A stretch of DNA of 64,000 bases from Fodinicurvata fenggangensis DSM 21160. GTDB lineage: Bacteria; Pseudomonadota; Alphaproteobacteria; Kiloniellales; DSM-21159. The stretch is taken from NCBI RefSeq assembly GCF_000686045.1, contig NZ_JMLV01000010.1, forward strand, positions 62,001 through 126,000, written 5' to 3'. The notes under the pieces are model-generated. The model searched no databases and had not been told where the DNA came from. It saw only the letters and a list, made by a program, of their open reading frames with translations. Both the position numbers and the translations under genes were made by a program. Positions 33,765 to 42,195 of this stretch are shown here, piece after piece. Each line of letters begins with the position of its first letter. The stretch's first letter is position 1.

Positions 33765-34226
33765 TCAGGTTTCGGCGGGCGTCTCTGCAACTTCCCGATG
33801 CCCATGCTCGGTGGCGCAGAGGGTGTGATCCGAGAGCACCTCGATGACGCGGCAGTCCTCGACCTTGCCGCCAGCGCACTGGCGCAGCATGCGCTGCAAT
33901 TCGGTCTGCAGGGTTTTCAGGCGTTCCAGGCGCTGTTCCACCGTTTCCAGGTGTTCGCGCGCGATGCGGTCGGCCTGCTCACAGGGCATGTCGGGGCTTT
34001 CGCTGAGGCTCAGCAGGCTGCGGATCTGGTCCAGGGTGAACCCCAGCTCGCGGGCGTGACGCAGGAAGCGCAGGCGCTCCCGGTGTGCTTCGCTGTAACG
34101 TCGCTGGTTCCCGGCCGAGCGCTCGGCCACAGGCAGCAGGCCGATGGTCTCGTAATAGCGGATGGTCTGAACCTTGACGCCGCTGTCGCGCGCCAGGTCG
34201 CCAATGGAAAGCTGTGCGGCCGTCAT
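33765..34226 (-). CDS. MerR family metal-responsive regulator
   Basis: A 153-aa activator. The N-terminal MerR HTH reads IGDLARDSGVKVQTIRYYE. The dimer helix begins near PCEQADRIAREH, and the metal-binding loop is CAGGKVEDC (C-x7-C). The extra Cys before the dimer helix matches Cys79 of ZntR, as in divalent-metal (Zn/Cd/Pb) sensors; monovalent CueR has Ser there. It is divergent from a CDF efflux gene and from a typical 19-bp-spacer promoter. The His-containing C-terminal tail (TEHGHRE) may add a ligand. Confidence 0.9.
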   Translation of the reverse strand: MTAAQLSIGDLARDSGVKVQTIRYYETIGLLPVAERSAGNQRRYSEAHRERLRFLRHARELGFTLDQIRSLLSLSESPDMPCEQADRIAREHLETVEQRLERLKTLQTELQRMLRQCAGGKVEDCRVIEVLSDHTLCATEHGHREVAETPAET

Positions 34227-34250
34227 CTTGGCCTCCCGAAAAAAAATCCC

Positions 34251-34281
34251 TTGAACCTACAGTGGCTGTAGCTCCTATCTT
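34251..34281 (+). promoter_or_regulatory. MerR-type promoter/operator of the CDF gene
   Basis: TTGAAC (-35, 34251-34256) and TATCTT (-10, 34276-34281) are 19 bp apart, the overlong spacer diagnostic of MerR-activated promoters. The spacer contains the perfect dyad CTACAG-TGG-CTGTAG (34257-34271). It reads toward the CDF transporter gene. Confidence 0.9.
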
Positions 34282-34352
34282 GTGAATCATTCGCAGATTA
34301 TCAAGATGACGCCCCGGATGGTCTGAGCCGGAGGGGTGCAGGAGAGACTGTT

Positions 34353-35030
34353 TTGGCGGGCTGCCATCACTGTGCAACGGAATTTGACGGAAACTCGAAG
34401 GCCTTCCGGCGAGTCCTCTGGACCGTCATGGGCCTGAACGGCCTGATGTTTGCCGTCGAGATCGTCGCCGGCGTTGCCGCCGGTTCACTGGCTCTCTTGG
34501 CCGATGCAGGCGATTTCCTGGGGGATACGCTGACCTACGGCATCAGTCTGGCCGTAATCGGGAGCGCCCTGCGCGTACGTGCCGGAGCGGCGCTCTTCAA
34601 GGCCTTCACCCTGGCGGCGCTGGGGCTTTTCATCCTCGCCGGCGCCCTTTATCGGGTTTTCGTCCTGGGTACCCCGGATGCCATGACCATGGGGACGGTC
34701 GGCTTGGTGGCGCTGGCGGTCAATGCTTTCTGTGCGCTGCTGCTGTTCCGCTTCCGCGAGGGGGATGCCAATGTGCGCTCCGTCTGGCTGTGCAGCCGCA
34801 ACGATGCCATCGGCAACCTGGCGGTCCTGCTGGCGGCCAGCGGAGTCTGGGCCAGCGGTACGGCCTGGCCTGACCTGGTCGTCGGCGGCCTGATGGGAGC
34901 GATCTTCCTGTCCTCCGCCTGGTCCATCCTGCGCCAGGCCTTGGGCGAATGGCGCCATGCCGGCCAGGAGGCCGGCGCCGCTCAGGCAGAAACGGTGAGC
35001 GGCTCCAGCATTTCCGAGGAAAAGCCGTAG
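34353..35030 (+). CDS. Cation diffusion facilitator metal efflux protein
   Basis: Inner-membrane exporter of divalent metal ions (probably Zn/Cd/Co), exchanging them for protons. The start is TTG 34353 behind GGAGAG; 225 aa. Six TM segments. TM2 carries LLADAGDFLGD with the two site-A Asp residues, and TM5 carries SRNDAIGNLAV. The N-terminus MAGCHHCATEF is a small potential metal-binding loop. The cytoplasmic C-terminal domain is reduced compared with YiiP. It is driven by the MerR promoter at 34251. Its last 49 bp overlap the convergent pdeM gene. Confidence 0.88.
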   Translation: MAGCHHCATEFDGNSKAFRRVLWTVMGLNGLMFAVEIVAGVAAGSLALLADAGDFLGDTLTYGISLAVIGSALRVRAGAALFKAFTLAALGLFILAGALYRVFVLGTPDAMTMGTVGLVALAVNAFCALLLFRFREGDANVRSVWLCSRNDAIGNLAVLLAASGVWASGTAWPDLVVGGLMGAIFLSSAWSILRQALGEWRHAGQEAGAAQAETVSGSSISEEKP

Positions 35031-35707
35031 ACCTTGCGCCCGTCGATCAGGCGCACCCGGAAGTCCGGGGCCAGAAGAGTGCGGAGCGCCGGCGCGAAGA
35101 CGTCCAGGCCACCGGTGTAGGCTCCAAAGGACGGCAGGATCAGCCGGCTCCCGTCGAATACGAAGCAGGGCCGGGAAAAATGCCGGCCTTTCACGCGCAC
35201 CGCGGCCTTGGGGTGGTAGTGGCCCGAGACCTCGCCGCGATCCTCTCTCCGCGCTTCGGCTTCGTGCCGAAAGACCAGCCGGCGCATCTCCACCTCGGCC
35301 GTCACCTCTCCGCCCAGTTCGCGCGGCGGCTCCGGGTCGTGATTGCCGGCGATCCAGATCCAGTCGTGGGCGCGAGTCAGCGCCTTCAGTCTTTCCCGTT
35401 CCGCCGCATCCAGGCGTTCGCCTGCCTGTCTGTCATGGAAGGAATCGCCCAGACAGATCACGCGTTGCGGCTGGCGCCGTGCGAGCACCGCCTGCAGGCG
35501 CGCCAGCGTTTCACGGCTGTCGTAGGGGGGCAGGAAGCTGCCGCGGGCGGCGAAGGACGAGCCCTTTTCCAGATGCAGGTCGGCCACCACCAGGCAGCCT
35601 TCCGCCGGCCACCATAGCGCGCCGGAGGGATCGGTGACCAGGTCGGCCCCGTTGAAGCGAAAGCTGCCCAACTCTACAGTTTCGGGGAAATCGAAGGCTT
35701 GCTGCAT
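34982..35707 (-). CDS. pdeM: Ligase-associated DNA-repair endonuclease PdeM
   Basis: Calcineurin-like phosphoesterase of 241 aa, the family annotated 'ligase-associated DNA damage response endonuclease PdeM'. Metal ligands: VVADLHLEKG (D, H), CLGDSFHD (D), IWIAGNHDPEPP (N, H, D), VSGHYHPKA (H-x-H). It belongs to a four-protein set with an Lhr-type helicase (here at 36459), a beta-CASP exonuclease and an ATP-dependent ligase (here at 57538-60142). It overlaps the CDF gene tail-to-tail by 49 bp. Confidence 0.9.
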   Translation of the reverse strand: MQQAFDFPETVELGSFRFNGADLVTDPSGALWWPAEGCLVVADLHLEKGSSFAARGSFLPPYDSRETLARLQAVLARRQPQRVICLGDSFHDRQAGERLDAAERERLKALTRAHDWIWIAGNHDPEPPRELGGEVTAEVEMRRLVFRHEAEARREDRGEVSGHYHPKAAVRVKGRHFSRPCFVFDGSRLILPSFGAYTGGLDVFAPALRTLLAPDFRVRLIDGRKVYGFSSEMLEPLTVSA

Positions 35708-35971
35708 GCGAGCATCCTAGTTGTACAAAGGGGGAGTCGACCAGCCTTGTCGTGGTTCAGGAGCCCTTCAATTCGTCGGCCGTAGGAAGACCCTATTGTC
35801 GGAATATCGAAGCAGTACTAGCTCCGGAGAGTCTGGTAGGCTGCAATACTGTGTATCACTACGCAGTGTGAACCATTGTAGCTGAGTGTTTTCGGTCGGG
35901 GACGTTAACTTATCAGCCATGTCGGTGTGCTAACCATGGATTGTCTATAGATCAGTGTAGGGTCTCATCCC

Positions 35972-36352
35972 ATGGTTCGTGCGCTCCCACCGCTCAACGA
36001 CGGCAAACTGCGTTCTCGAGATCGAACGGAGCATCGAAACCTTTTCAAGCTTCGTCGCAAGTTCGAACGGGTTTCGAACCGCCTCGAGCGCCCCAAACGC
36101 CTGCGAAGCGCCGCATTATCTCTGGTGTTAGGCTTGATGTTCGGTGCTTTTGCGGGTGGGGTGTATGCTACGTTTGATCGGCTTTCTCCCTGGTCCCTGC
36201 TAACGGTCGGCAAGCATTTCGCAGCGGCTCCCAATTGCACTGCCGCTCGATGGGTGGGCCTGGCACCAGCCAAGCGAGGTACTCCCGGCTATTACCGGCG
36301 TCACGATCGGGACCGTGATGGCATTGCCTGCGAGCCTTTCACTGCCCGTTAG
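35972..36352 (+). CDS. Excalibur calcium-binding domain protein
   Basis: A 126-aa protein. A basic N-terminus (about 45 residues) is followed by one membrane/signal-anchor helix (LVLGLMFGAFAGGVYATF) and a C-terminal excalibur domain: NCTAARWVGLAP, GYYRRHDRDRDGIACEPF. The DxDxDGxxCE loop binds calcium, and the two cysteines probably form a disulfide outside the membrane. The basic N-terminus is unusually long and recalls nuclease-associated excalibur proteins. It is flanked by pdeM (264 bp away, divergent) and the convergent lhr gene. Function in the cell is unknown. Confidence 0.8.
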   Translation: MVRALPPLNDGKLRSRDRTEHRNLFKLRRKFERVSNRLERPKRLRSAALSLVLGLMFGAFAGGVYATFDRLSPWSLLTVGKHFAAAPNCTAARWVGLAPAKRGTPGYYRRHDRDRDGIACEPFTAR

Positions 36353-36458
36353 GATGACCCGGCGAGACCCTTAGATAGCCCTTCTTGGTTCTAAGCAGAG
36401 CGAAGAGGAAAGGCGTGTCTTAAGAGATTGATGAGACGCTCCGGAGCATGGGTAATTC

Positions 36459-38927
36459 CTAGTTGGTGCCCTTCATGACTTCGGCGATCATCTCCTCGGC
36501 GGCCTCCTCCAGCAGGGCCTCCTCGGCGCTTCCGGCCACGCGCTCGCGGCCGATTTCCAGCAGGACCGGAACGGCCAGTGGCGAGATGCGTTTCAGGCGG
36601 CGATGGTCAATGTGTCCCTGGACGCGGGTCAGCATGGTGGACAGCCGGCCGATGTCGGTCAGGCCACTGGCCGCATCCGCACGGGTGGCGCGCAGCAGGA
36701 CGTGGTCGGGCTCGTACTTTCGCAACACATCGTAGATCAGGTCCGAGTTGAAGGTGACCTGTCGGCCCGTCTTCTCCTGCCCCGGGGCGCGGCGGTCGAT
36801 CAGGCCGGCGATCACGGCGACGTTGCGGAAGGTGCGGCGCAGCAGGGAGGATTCGGCCATCCATTCCTCCAGGTCGTCGCCCAGCATGTCCTGGTCGAAC
36901 AGGGCGGCGGCGTCCTCCACCGGCTGCAGGCTCCAGATGGCGATGACGTAGTCGGTGGCGACGAAGCCCAGAGGCTGCAGACCGGCGCGCTCCATGCGCC
37001 GGGTCAGCAGCATGCCCAGGGTCTGGTGCGCGTTGCGCCCCTCGAAGCAGTAGGCCACGGTGAAGGCCTTGCCGCCGCGCGGGAAGCTCTCCACCAGCAG
37101 GCCGTCGCCGGGCGGCAGCAGCGAGCGGTGGCGTTGCAGTGACAGCCAGTCCGAAACCGCCGCGGGCAGGGTCGGCCAGCGATCGGGCGCTTCCAGCAGG
37201 CCGCGCACCCGCTCGGCCAGATGGGTAGACAGCGGCAGGCGCCCGCCCATGTAGGCCGGCACCTTGGGCTCGCCACTGCCGCCACTCGAGACCTCCATGC
37301 GGTTCTCGCGCAGGCGCTCGAACTTCAGCAACTGGCCTGCGAAGACGAAGGTGTCGCCCGGCTGAAGCCCCTGGGCGAAGTACTCCTCGACCTCGCCCAG
37401 CACGCGGCCGCGGCCCAATGTGACCTTGAGGGTCGGGGCGTCGACGATGACGCCGGCGTTCAGGCGATAGCGGCGAATCTGCTGGGTCGAGGCGACGCGC
37501 CATCGGCCCTGCTTGTCCGTCTTCAGCCGCCGGTACTTCTCGTAGCTGCGCAGGGCGTAGCCACCATGGGCAACAAAGGCGAGAACGTCGTCGAAATCCT
37601 TGCGCGGGAGTGCTGCATAGGGCGGGGCCCTGCGCACCTCCGCGTAGAGCTGCTCGGCATCGAAGGGACCGCTGCAGGCCGTGGCCAGGATATGCTGGGC
37701 CAGCACGTCCAGGCCGCCCTGGCGCGGCGGGTCGCCGTCCAGGGTCTGCGCCTCGATGGCGTCCAGGGCGGCGCGGCATTCCAGCACCTCGAAGCGGTTG
37801 CCGGGCACCAGCAGGGCGCGACTGGGCGCATCCAGGCGGTGGTTGGCGCGACCCAGCCGCTGCAGCAGCCGGGCGGCACCCTTGGGTGCGCCCACCTGGA
37901 TCACCAGGTCCACCGCCGCCCAGTCGATGCCCAGGTCGAGCGAGGAGGTGGCGACCACGGCGCGCAGCTCGCCACGGGCCATGGCGGCCTCGACGCGTCG
38001 GCGCTGCTCCACCGCCAGGCTGCCGTGATGCATGGCGATGGGCAGGGCGTTGTCGTTGAGTCGCCAGAGTTCCTGGAAGGCCAGCTCGGCCTGGGCACGG
38101 GTGTTCACGAAGACCAGCGTGGTGTGCGCCTGCTGGATGCGCTCATAGACCTCGGGCATGGCGTGAAGCGCCATGTGCCCGGACCAGGGCAGGCGCTCGC
38201 GGGTGGTCAGGATCTCCACCTCGGGCCTTTCCGCCGGCATGCCGTGGACCTGTCGCACCCTGGCATCCGCGGGGTCGGCCTCTGCCGAAACCCAGGCGCG
38301 CAGGCTGTCGGGATCGTGGACCGTGGCCGACAGGCCGACGCGCCGGGCCTGCGGCGCCAGGCTGCCGAGCCGCGCCAGGCCGAGGGACAGCAGGTCGCCG
38401 CGCTTGCTGGTCACCAGTTCGTGCAGTTCGTCCAGGACGATGCAGCGCAGGCTGCCGAAAATCTCGGGTGCGTCCGGATAGCTCAGCATCAGGGCGAGCG
38501 ACTCCGGTGTGGTCAGCAACATCTGCGGCGGCCGGGAGCGCTGGCGCAGTTTCTTGCCCTGGGGGGTGTCGCCACTGCGGGTCTCCACGGCAACTCCAAG
38601 CTCCAGCTCGCGAATCGGGGCCGCCAGGTTGCGCTCGATGTCCACGGCCAGGGCCTTGAGTGGTGAGACATAGAGGGTGTGCAGGCCGGTATGGGGCGCG
38701 TTCGCGAGTTCGATCAGCGAGGGCAGGAAACCGGCGAGCGTCTTGCCGCCACCCGTGGGCGCGATCAGCAGGGCCGACTGGCCGGCGCGCGCTGCGGAGA
38801 TCATCTCCAGCTGATGGGAATGCGCCTGCCAGCCACGCGCGGCGAACCATGTGCGAAAGCCCGGGGGCAGCAGTTCGGCCTCATCGAAGGAACTGGTTTC
38901 GGCAGGCGGCATCATACCTTTCTTCAT
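36459..38927 (-). CDS. Ligase-associated Lhr-type DEXH helicase
   Basis: An 822-aa superfamily 2 ATPase annotated as ligase-associated DNA damage response helicase (Lhr-core). Helicase motifs: Walker A APTGGGKTLAG near residue 57, Ia YVSPLKALAVD, motif II DELHEL, III GLSATV, IV FVNTRAQAE, V VVATSSLDLGID, VI QRLGRANHR. A WH domain and Lhr C-terminal DUF4026-like region follow. It unwinds DNA or RNA:DNA ahead of repair nucleases. It works with pdeM upstream at 34982 and, by family association, with the exonuclease-ligase pair at 57.5 kb. Confidence 0.92.
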   Translation of the reverse strand: MKKGMMPPAETSSFDEAELLPPGFRTWFAARGWQAHSHQLEMISAARAGQSALLIAPTGGGKTLAGFLPSLIELANAPHTGLHTLYVSPLKALAVDIERNLAAPIRELELGVAVETRSGDTPQGKKLRQRSRPPQMLLTTPESLALMLSYPDAPEIFGSLRCIVLDELHELVTSKRGDLLSLGLARLGSLAPQARRVGLSATVHDPDSLRAWVSAEADPADARVRQVHGMPAERPEVEILTTRERLPWSGHMALHAMPEVYERIQQAHTTLVFVNTRAQAELAFQELWRLNDNALPIAMHHGSLAVEQRRRVEAAMARGELRAVVATSSLDLGIDWAAVDLVIQVGAPKGAARLLQRLGRANHRLDAPSRALLVPGNRFEVLECRAALDAIEAQTLDGDPPRQGGLDVLAQHILATACSGPFDAEQLYAEVRRAPPYAALPRKDFDDVLAFVAHGGYALRSYEKYRRLKTDKQGRWRVASTQQIRRYRLNAGVIVDAPTLKVTLGRGRVLGEVEEYFAQGLQPGDTFVFAGQLLKFERLRENRMEVSSGGSGEPKVPAYMGGRLPLSTHLAERVRGLLEAPDRWPTLPAAVSDWLSLQRHRSLLPPGDGLLVESFPRGGKAFTVAYCFEGRNAHQTLGMLLTRRMERAGLQPLGFVATDYVIAIWSLQPVEDAAALFDQDMLGDDLEEWMAESSLLRRTFRNVAVIAGLIDRRAPGQEKTGRQVTFNSDLIYDVLRKYEPDHVLLRATRADAASGLTDIGRLSTMLTRVQGHIDHRRLKRISPLAVPVLLEIGRERVAGSAEEALLEEAAEEMIAEVMKGTN

Positions 38928-39028
38928 GGTGCAGGCTGGCGCTGCGTCAAGTCCATTGGGTGGGCAAGCGGAGAAAAGCCGTCTAGTCTGCAGGCTGAAA
39001 ACCCAAACAAGAGGATGAGGGAGGTTCC

Positions 39029-39994
39029 ATGTCCGATAAACCCGTACTGCTGATTACCCGTCGGCTGACCAATGCCGTGCATGCCCGGGCTCAGCGCGAC
39101 TACGAAACAATATTGAACATGGACGACAAGGTCTTCTCGCGCGACGAGCTTATCGCGCGTTGCCAGGAGGTGGACGCGGTCCTGCCCTGTCATTCGGAGC
39201 AGTTCACGGCCGAGGTGATCGCACAGCTTCCGGACCGGCTGAAGGTCATCGCCAATCACTCGGTGGGTGTGGATCACGTGGACCTGAAGGCTGCCCGCGA
39301 GAAAGGCATTGTGGTTACCAACACCCCGGATGTGCTGTCCGACGCCACGGCCGAAATCGCCATGCTCTGTATGCTGGGGGCGGCCCGGCGGGGTGCGGAG
39401 GGCGACCGCCTGATCCGCCAGGGCAATTGGGATTTCTGGTCGCCGGCTTTCATGGTGGGCCGCCAGGTGACCGGCAAACGATTCGGCGTCCTGGGCATGG
39501 GCCGGGTCGGCCAGGTCACGGCCGAGCGGGCGCGCGGATTCGGCATGGAGGTGCACTATCACAATCGTACGCGCTTGCCGGACCATCTGGAGAAGGGGGC
39601 AGTCTTTCACCCCGATCTGGACAGCCTGCTTGCGGTCTCCGACGTGCTGTCACTGCATTGTCCGGCCACCCCGGAAACCCAGAATATCATCAATGCCGAA
39701 ACCCTGGAAAAACTGCCGGACCGGGCGATTCTGGTGAACACGGCCCGCGGCAACCTGGTGGACGAGGAGGCGCTGATCGCGGCGCTGAAATCCGGCAAGC
39801 TCTTTGCTGCCGGCCTGGATGTCTTCCGGACCGAACCCGGGGGCAATCCGGACATTGCCGCCCTGGAGAACGTCTTCCTGTTGCCGCATATCGGATCGGC
39901 CACGGAGGAGACGCGGGATGCCATGGGATTCCGCGCACTGGACAATCTAGACGCGTATTTTGCGGGGCAAAAGCCCGGTGATATAGTGAATTGA
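39029..39994 (+). CDS. D-2-hydroxyacid dehydrogenase (glyoxylate/hydroxypyruvate reductase type)
   Basis: NAD(P)H-dependent reductase of 321 aa reducing glyoxylate, hydroxypyruvate or similar 2-oxoacids. A GGAGG ribosome site precedes the ATG. Cofactor motif GVLGMGRVGQVTAERARG (GxGxxG), substrate loop NHSVGVDHVDLKAA, catalytic Arg in NTARGNLVDEEAL, Glu in FRTEPGGNPD and His in LLPHIGSAT. It resembles the GyaR/GHRB group. It stands alone between the divergent lhr gene and the TRAP operon. Confidence 0.92.
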   Translation: MSDKPVLLITRRLTNAVHARAQRDYETILNMDDKVFSRDELIARCQEVDAVLPCHSEQFTAEVIAQLPDRLKVIANHSVGVDHVDLKAAREKGIVVTNTPDVLSDATAEIAMLCMLGAARRGAEGDRLIRQGNWDFWSPAFMVGRQVTGKRFGVLGMGRVGQVTAERARGFGMEVHYHNRTRLPDHLEKGAVFHPDLDSLLAVSDVLSLHCPATPETQNIINAETLEKLPDRAILVNTARGNLVDEEALIAALKSGKLFAAGLDVFRTEPGGNPDIAALENVFLLPHIGSATEETRDAMGFRALDNLDAYFAGQKPGDIVN

Positions 39995-40241
39995 GCCCCG
40001 CAAGAGCCGTGTTCCTGCCCAAAGGGTTTCTGTTATAATAATTAAAACATCAATATCAACTCTATGGAATATATAGATAATATATTTACATATACGATTG
40101 TGAAATCAGTGAAATGGCAAGAATGTGTCTGATCCGTCTTTCTAAGCGAACAACTTTATGATTTACTCCTGCCTCAGCAGTCCCGAAGATTGCACAGGAA
40201 AAAACGACTCTGAAATATAGAGGTATAAGGGAGGTACTTTA

Positions 40242-41438
40242 ATGACCAAGAAAGTAACCAAGGACAATGTCTCAAGGGAGACGGATGTTGCGTCGACCGA
40301 GGCAGCTTCCGGGCCGAAGGATGCGTCACGCCGCTCGTTCCTGAGCAAGGGCGCTCTGGCCGGCGGTGTGGCCGCTGCGTCCGGTTTCGCGGCTCCGGCC
40401 GTGCTGGCCCAGAGCCCGATCGTCATGCGCATGCAGACATCCTGGCCGTCCTCGGACATCTGGATGGATTTCGCCCAGGAGTTCGTCGATCGTGTTCAGG
40501 ACATGTCCAATGGACGTATCGAAGTCGACCTGCTGCCAGCCGGCGCGGTCGTCGGCGCCTTCCAGGTGATGGACGGCGTGCATGACGGCGTGATCGACTG
40601 CGCGCATTCGGTGCCGGTCTACTGGTATGGCAAGCACAAGGCGGCTTCCTTCTTTGGCACCGGTCCGGTGTTTGGCGGCTCGGCCACGACCATGCTGTCG
40701 TGGTTCTATCAGGGCGGTGGTGCCGAGTTCTATCGCGAGCTGACCCAGGATATCCTGGGCATGAACGTGATCGGCTTCATGGGCTTCCCGATGTTTGCCC
40801 AGCCCTTTGGCTGGTTCAAGGAAGAGGTCAACACCGTCGAGGATATCGAAGGTTTCCGCTATCGCACGGTGGGCCTGGCAGCCGACCTGCTGCAGGAGAT
40901 GGGCATGTCCGTGGCCCAGCTGCCGGGCGGTGAGATCGTGCCGGCCATGGAACGCGGCGTGATCGATGCCTTCGAGTTCAACAACCCGTCGTCGGACCTT
41001 CGCTTCGGTTCCCCAGACGTGGCCAAGAACTACTACCTGTCGTCCTATCACCAGGCTTCGGAGAGCTTCGAGTTCATCTTCAACAAGGATTTCTACGAAG
41101 ATCTCGATCCGGACTTGCAGGCGATCCTCAAGCACGCTGTCGAGGCGGCCTCCACGTCCAACACCGCTTCGGCCATGGACAACTATTCGGCCGACCTCCA
41201 GAAGATCCAGGAAGAGCACGGTGTTACCGTACACCGTACTTCCGAAGAGATCCTGGCCGCCCAGCTCGAGGCTTGGGATGTCCTGATCGAGCGGCTTGAG
41301 GAAGAGGATGACCTCAACAAGCGGATCATGGACAGCCAGCGCGAATGGGTCGAGCGGGTCAGCTACTACGAGCTGATGAATGCGCCCGATTATGCTCTGG
41401 CCTATGAGCACTTCTTCCCGGGCAAGCTGGCCCTCTAA
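40242..41438 (+). CDS. dctP: TRAP transporter substrate-binding protein (DctP)
   Basis: Periplasmic receptor of a tripartite ATP-independent transporter, 398 aa. A GGGAGG ribosome site precedes the ATG. A long N-terminus leads to a Tat signal (SRRSFLSKGALAGG ... APAVLAQ), so it is exported folded. The mature part has MQTSWPSSDIWMDFAQEF, the conserved FRYRTVGLAADLLQEMG arginine segment and DAFEFNNPSSD, which place it in the TRAP family that binds 2-oxo or aromatic/other organic acids. The ligand is not deducible; the downstream amidase hints at an amide. It is followed by a strong hairpin and dctQ. Confidence 0.93.
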   Translation: MTKKVTKDNVSRETDVASTEAASGPKDASRRSFLSKGALAGGVAAASGFAAPAVLAQSPIVMRMQTSWPSSDIWMDFAQEFVDRVQDMSNGRIEVDLLPAGAVVGAFQVMDGVHDGVIDCAHSVPVYWYGKHKAASFFGTGPVFGGSATTMLSWFYQGGGAEFYRELTQDILGMNVIGFMGFPMFAQPFGWFKEEVNTVEDIEGFRYRTVGLAADLLQEMGMSVAQLPGGEIVPAMERGVIDAFEFNNPSSDLRFGSPDVAKNYYLSSYHQASESFEFIFNKDFYEDLDPDLQAILKHAVEAASTSNTASAMDNYSADLQKIQEEHGVTVHRTSEEILAAQLEAWDVLIERLEEEDDLNKRIMDSQREWVERVSYYELMNAPDYALAYEHFFPGKLAL

Positions 41439-41467
41439 GGCCAGCCGATAAAAACAGGTGGAACGAC

Positions 41468-41503
41468 CGGCTCCGGCATTGCAAACCAGCGATGCCGGAG
41501 CCG
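41468..41503 (+). other. Intercistronic hairpin dctP-dctQ
   Basis: CGGCTCCGGCAT (41468-41479) and ATGCCGGAGCCG (41492-41503) form a perfect 12-bp stem with a 12-nt loop, 29 bp after the dctP stop. No U-run follows. Such hairpins typically stabilise the upstream receptor mRNA or partly terminate, giving more receptor than permease. Confidence 0.7.
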
Positions 41504-41527
41504 CTTGAATGAAGCGACGAGGGATTT

Positions 41528-42130
41528 ATGCTCTGGTACATTCAGTTTGCTGACAAGCTTTCGGGCTGGTTTGGCAAGGGCTTCGGGTGGCTGATCATCC
41601 TGATGACGTTTGGCGTCAGCTACGAAGTCTTTGTTCGCTATCTCCTGAATGCGCCGACCACCTGGTCTCTCGACGTTTCTTTCATCATGTATGGCAGCCT
41701 TTTCATGGTTGGCGGGGCCTACACCCTGTCCCGTGGGGGGCATGTGCGCGGCGATTTTCTCTATCGCCTCTGGAAGCCGCGGACCCAGGCCGTGGTCGAT
41801 CTGTTCCTGTACGTCTTCTTCTTTTTCCCCGGAATTCTGGCCCTGATGATCCGGGGCTGGGACTATGCTGAGCGAAGCTGGAGCTACGGCGAGGTCAGCG
41901 TGAACAGCCCGGCCGGCGTTCCGATCTATCAGTTCAAGACCGCCATGGCGCTTGCCGCGGTCCTGCTGATCATACAGGGAATCGCACAGGTTTTCCGCTG
42001 TATCCTCTGCATGCGCGAAGGCTATTGGCGCCTGCCGGAAGAGGACGTGAAGGAGACCGAGGAGATGTTGCTGCACTCCGGCCCGGAACATGAAATGACG
42101 GGCTACGACAGTGAAAAGCACAAACTGTGA
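41528..42130 (+). CDS. dctQ: TRAP transporter small permease (DctQ)
   Basis: A 200-aa membrane protein with four TM helices (residues about 15-150), including VSYEVFVRYLLNAPTTWSLD, the conserved RY/W motif of DctQ proteins, and VGGAYTLSRGGHVRGDFLY. The C-terminal tail is charged. It couples DctP to the DctM channel. The insertion of about 30 residues around RGWDYAERSWSYGEVSVNS is seen in the larger DctQ types. It is separated from dctM by 65 bp. Confidence 0.9.
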   Translation: MLWYIQFADKLSGWFGKGFGWLIILMTFGVSYEVFVRYLLNAPTTWSLDVSFIMYGSLFMVGGAYTLSRGGHVRGDFLYRLWKPRTQAVVDLFLYVFFFFPGILALMIRGWDYAERSWSYGEVSVNSPAGVPIYQFKTAMALAAVLLIIQGIAQVFRCILCMREGYWRLPEEDVKETEEMLLHSGPEHEMTGYDSEKHKL

Positions 42131-42195
42131 GCCTGGTGCGCCTGCCAAGGCCGCACCTGATGTCCAGGACCTTCTTTTGAACGGAGCCGCTGAAC

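Noticed and set aside
37221-38666. Long open frame antisense to the Lhr-type helicase
   Set aside because: Low-complexity composition and no ribosome site; the helicase motifs are on the other strand.
40130-40162. TGATCC upstream of dctP as an ECF promoter
   Set aside because: The position 18 bp downstream reads CTTTAT and the best TATGAT lies at 21 bp, so the match is not convincing.
39995-40241. AT-rich gap before the TRAP operon as a second foreign island
   Set aside because: It is under 250 bp, contains no gene or repeat, and ends in a normal GGGAGG ribosome site; an AT-rich promoter region explains it.
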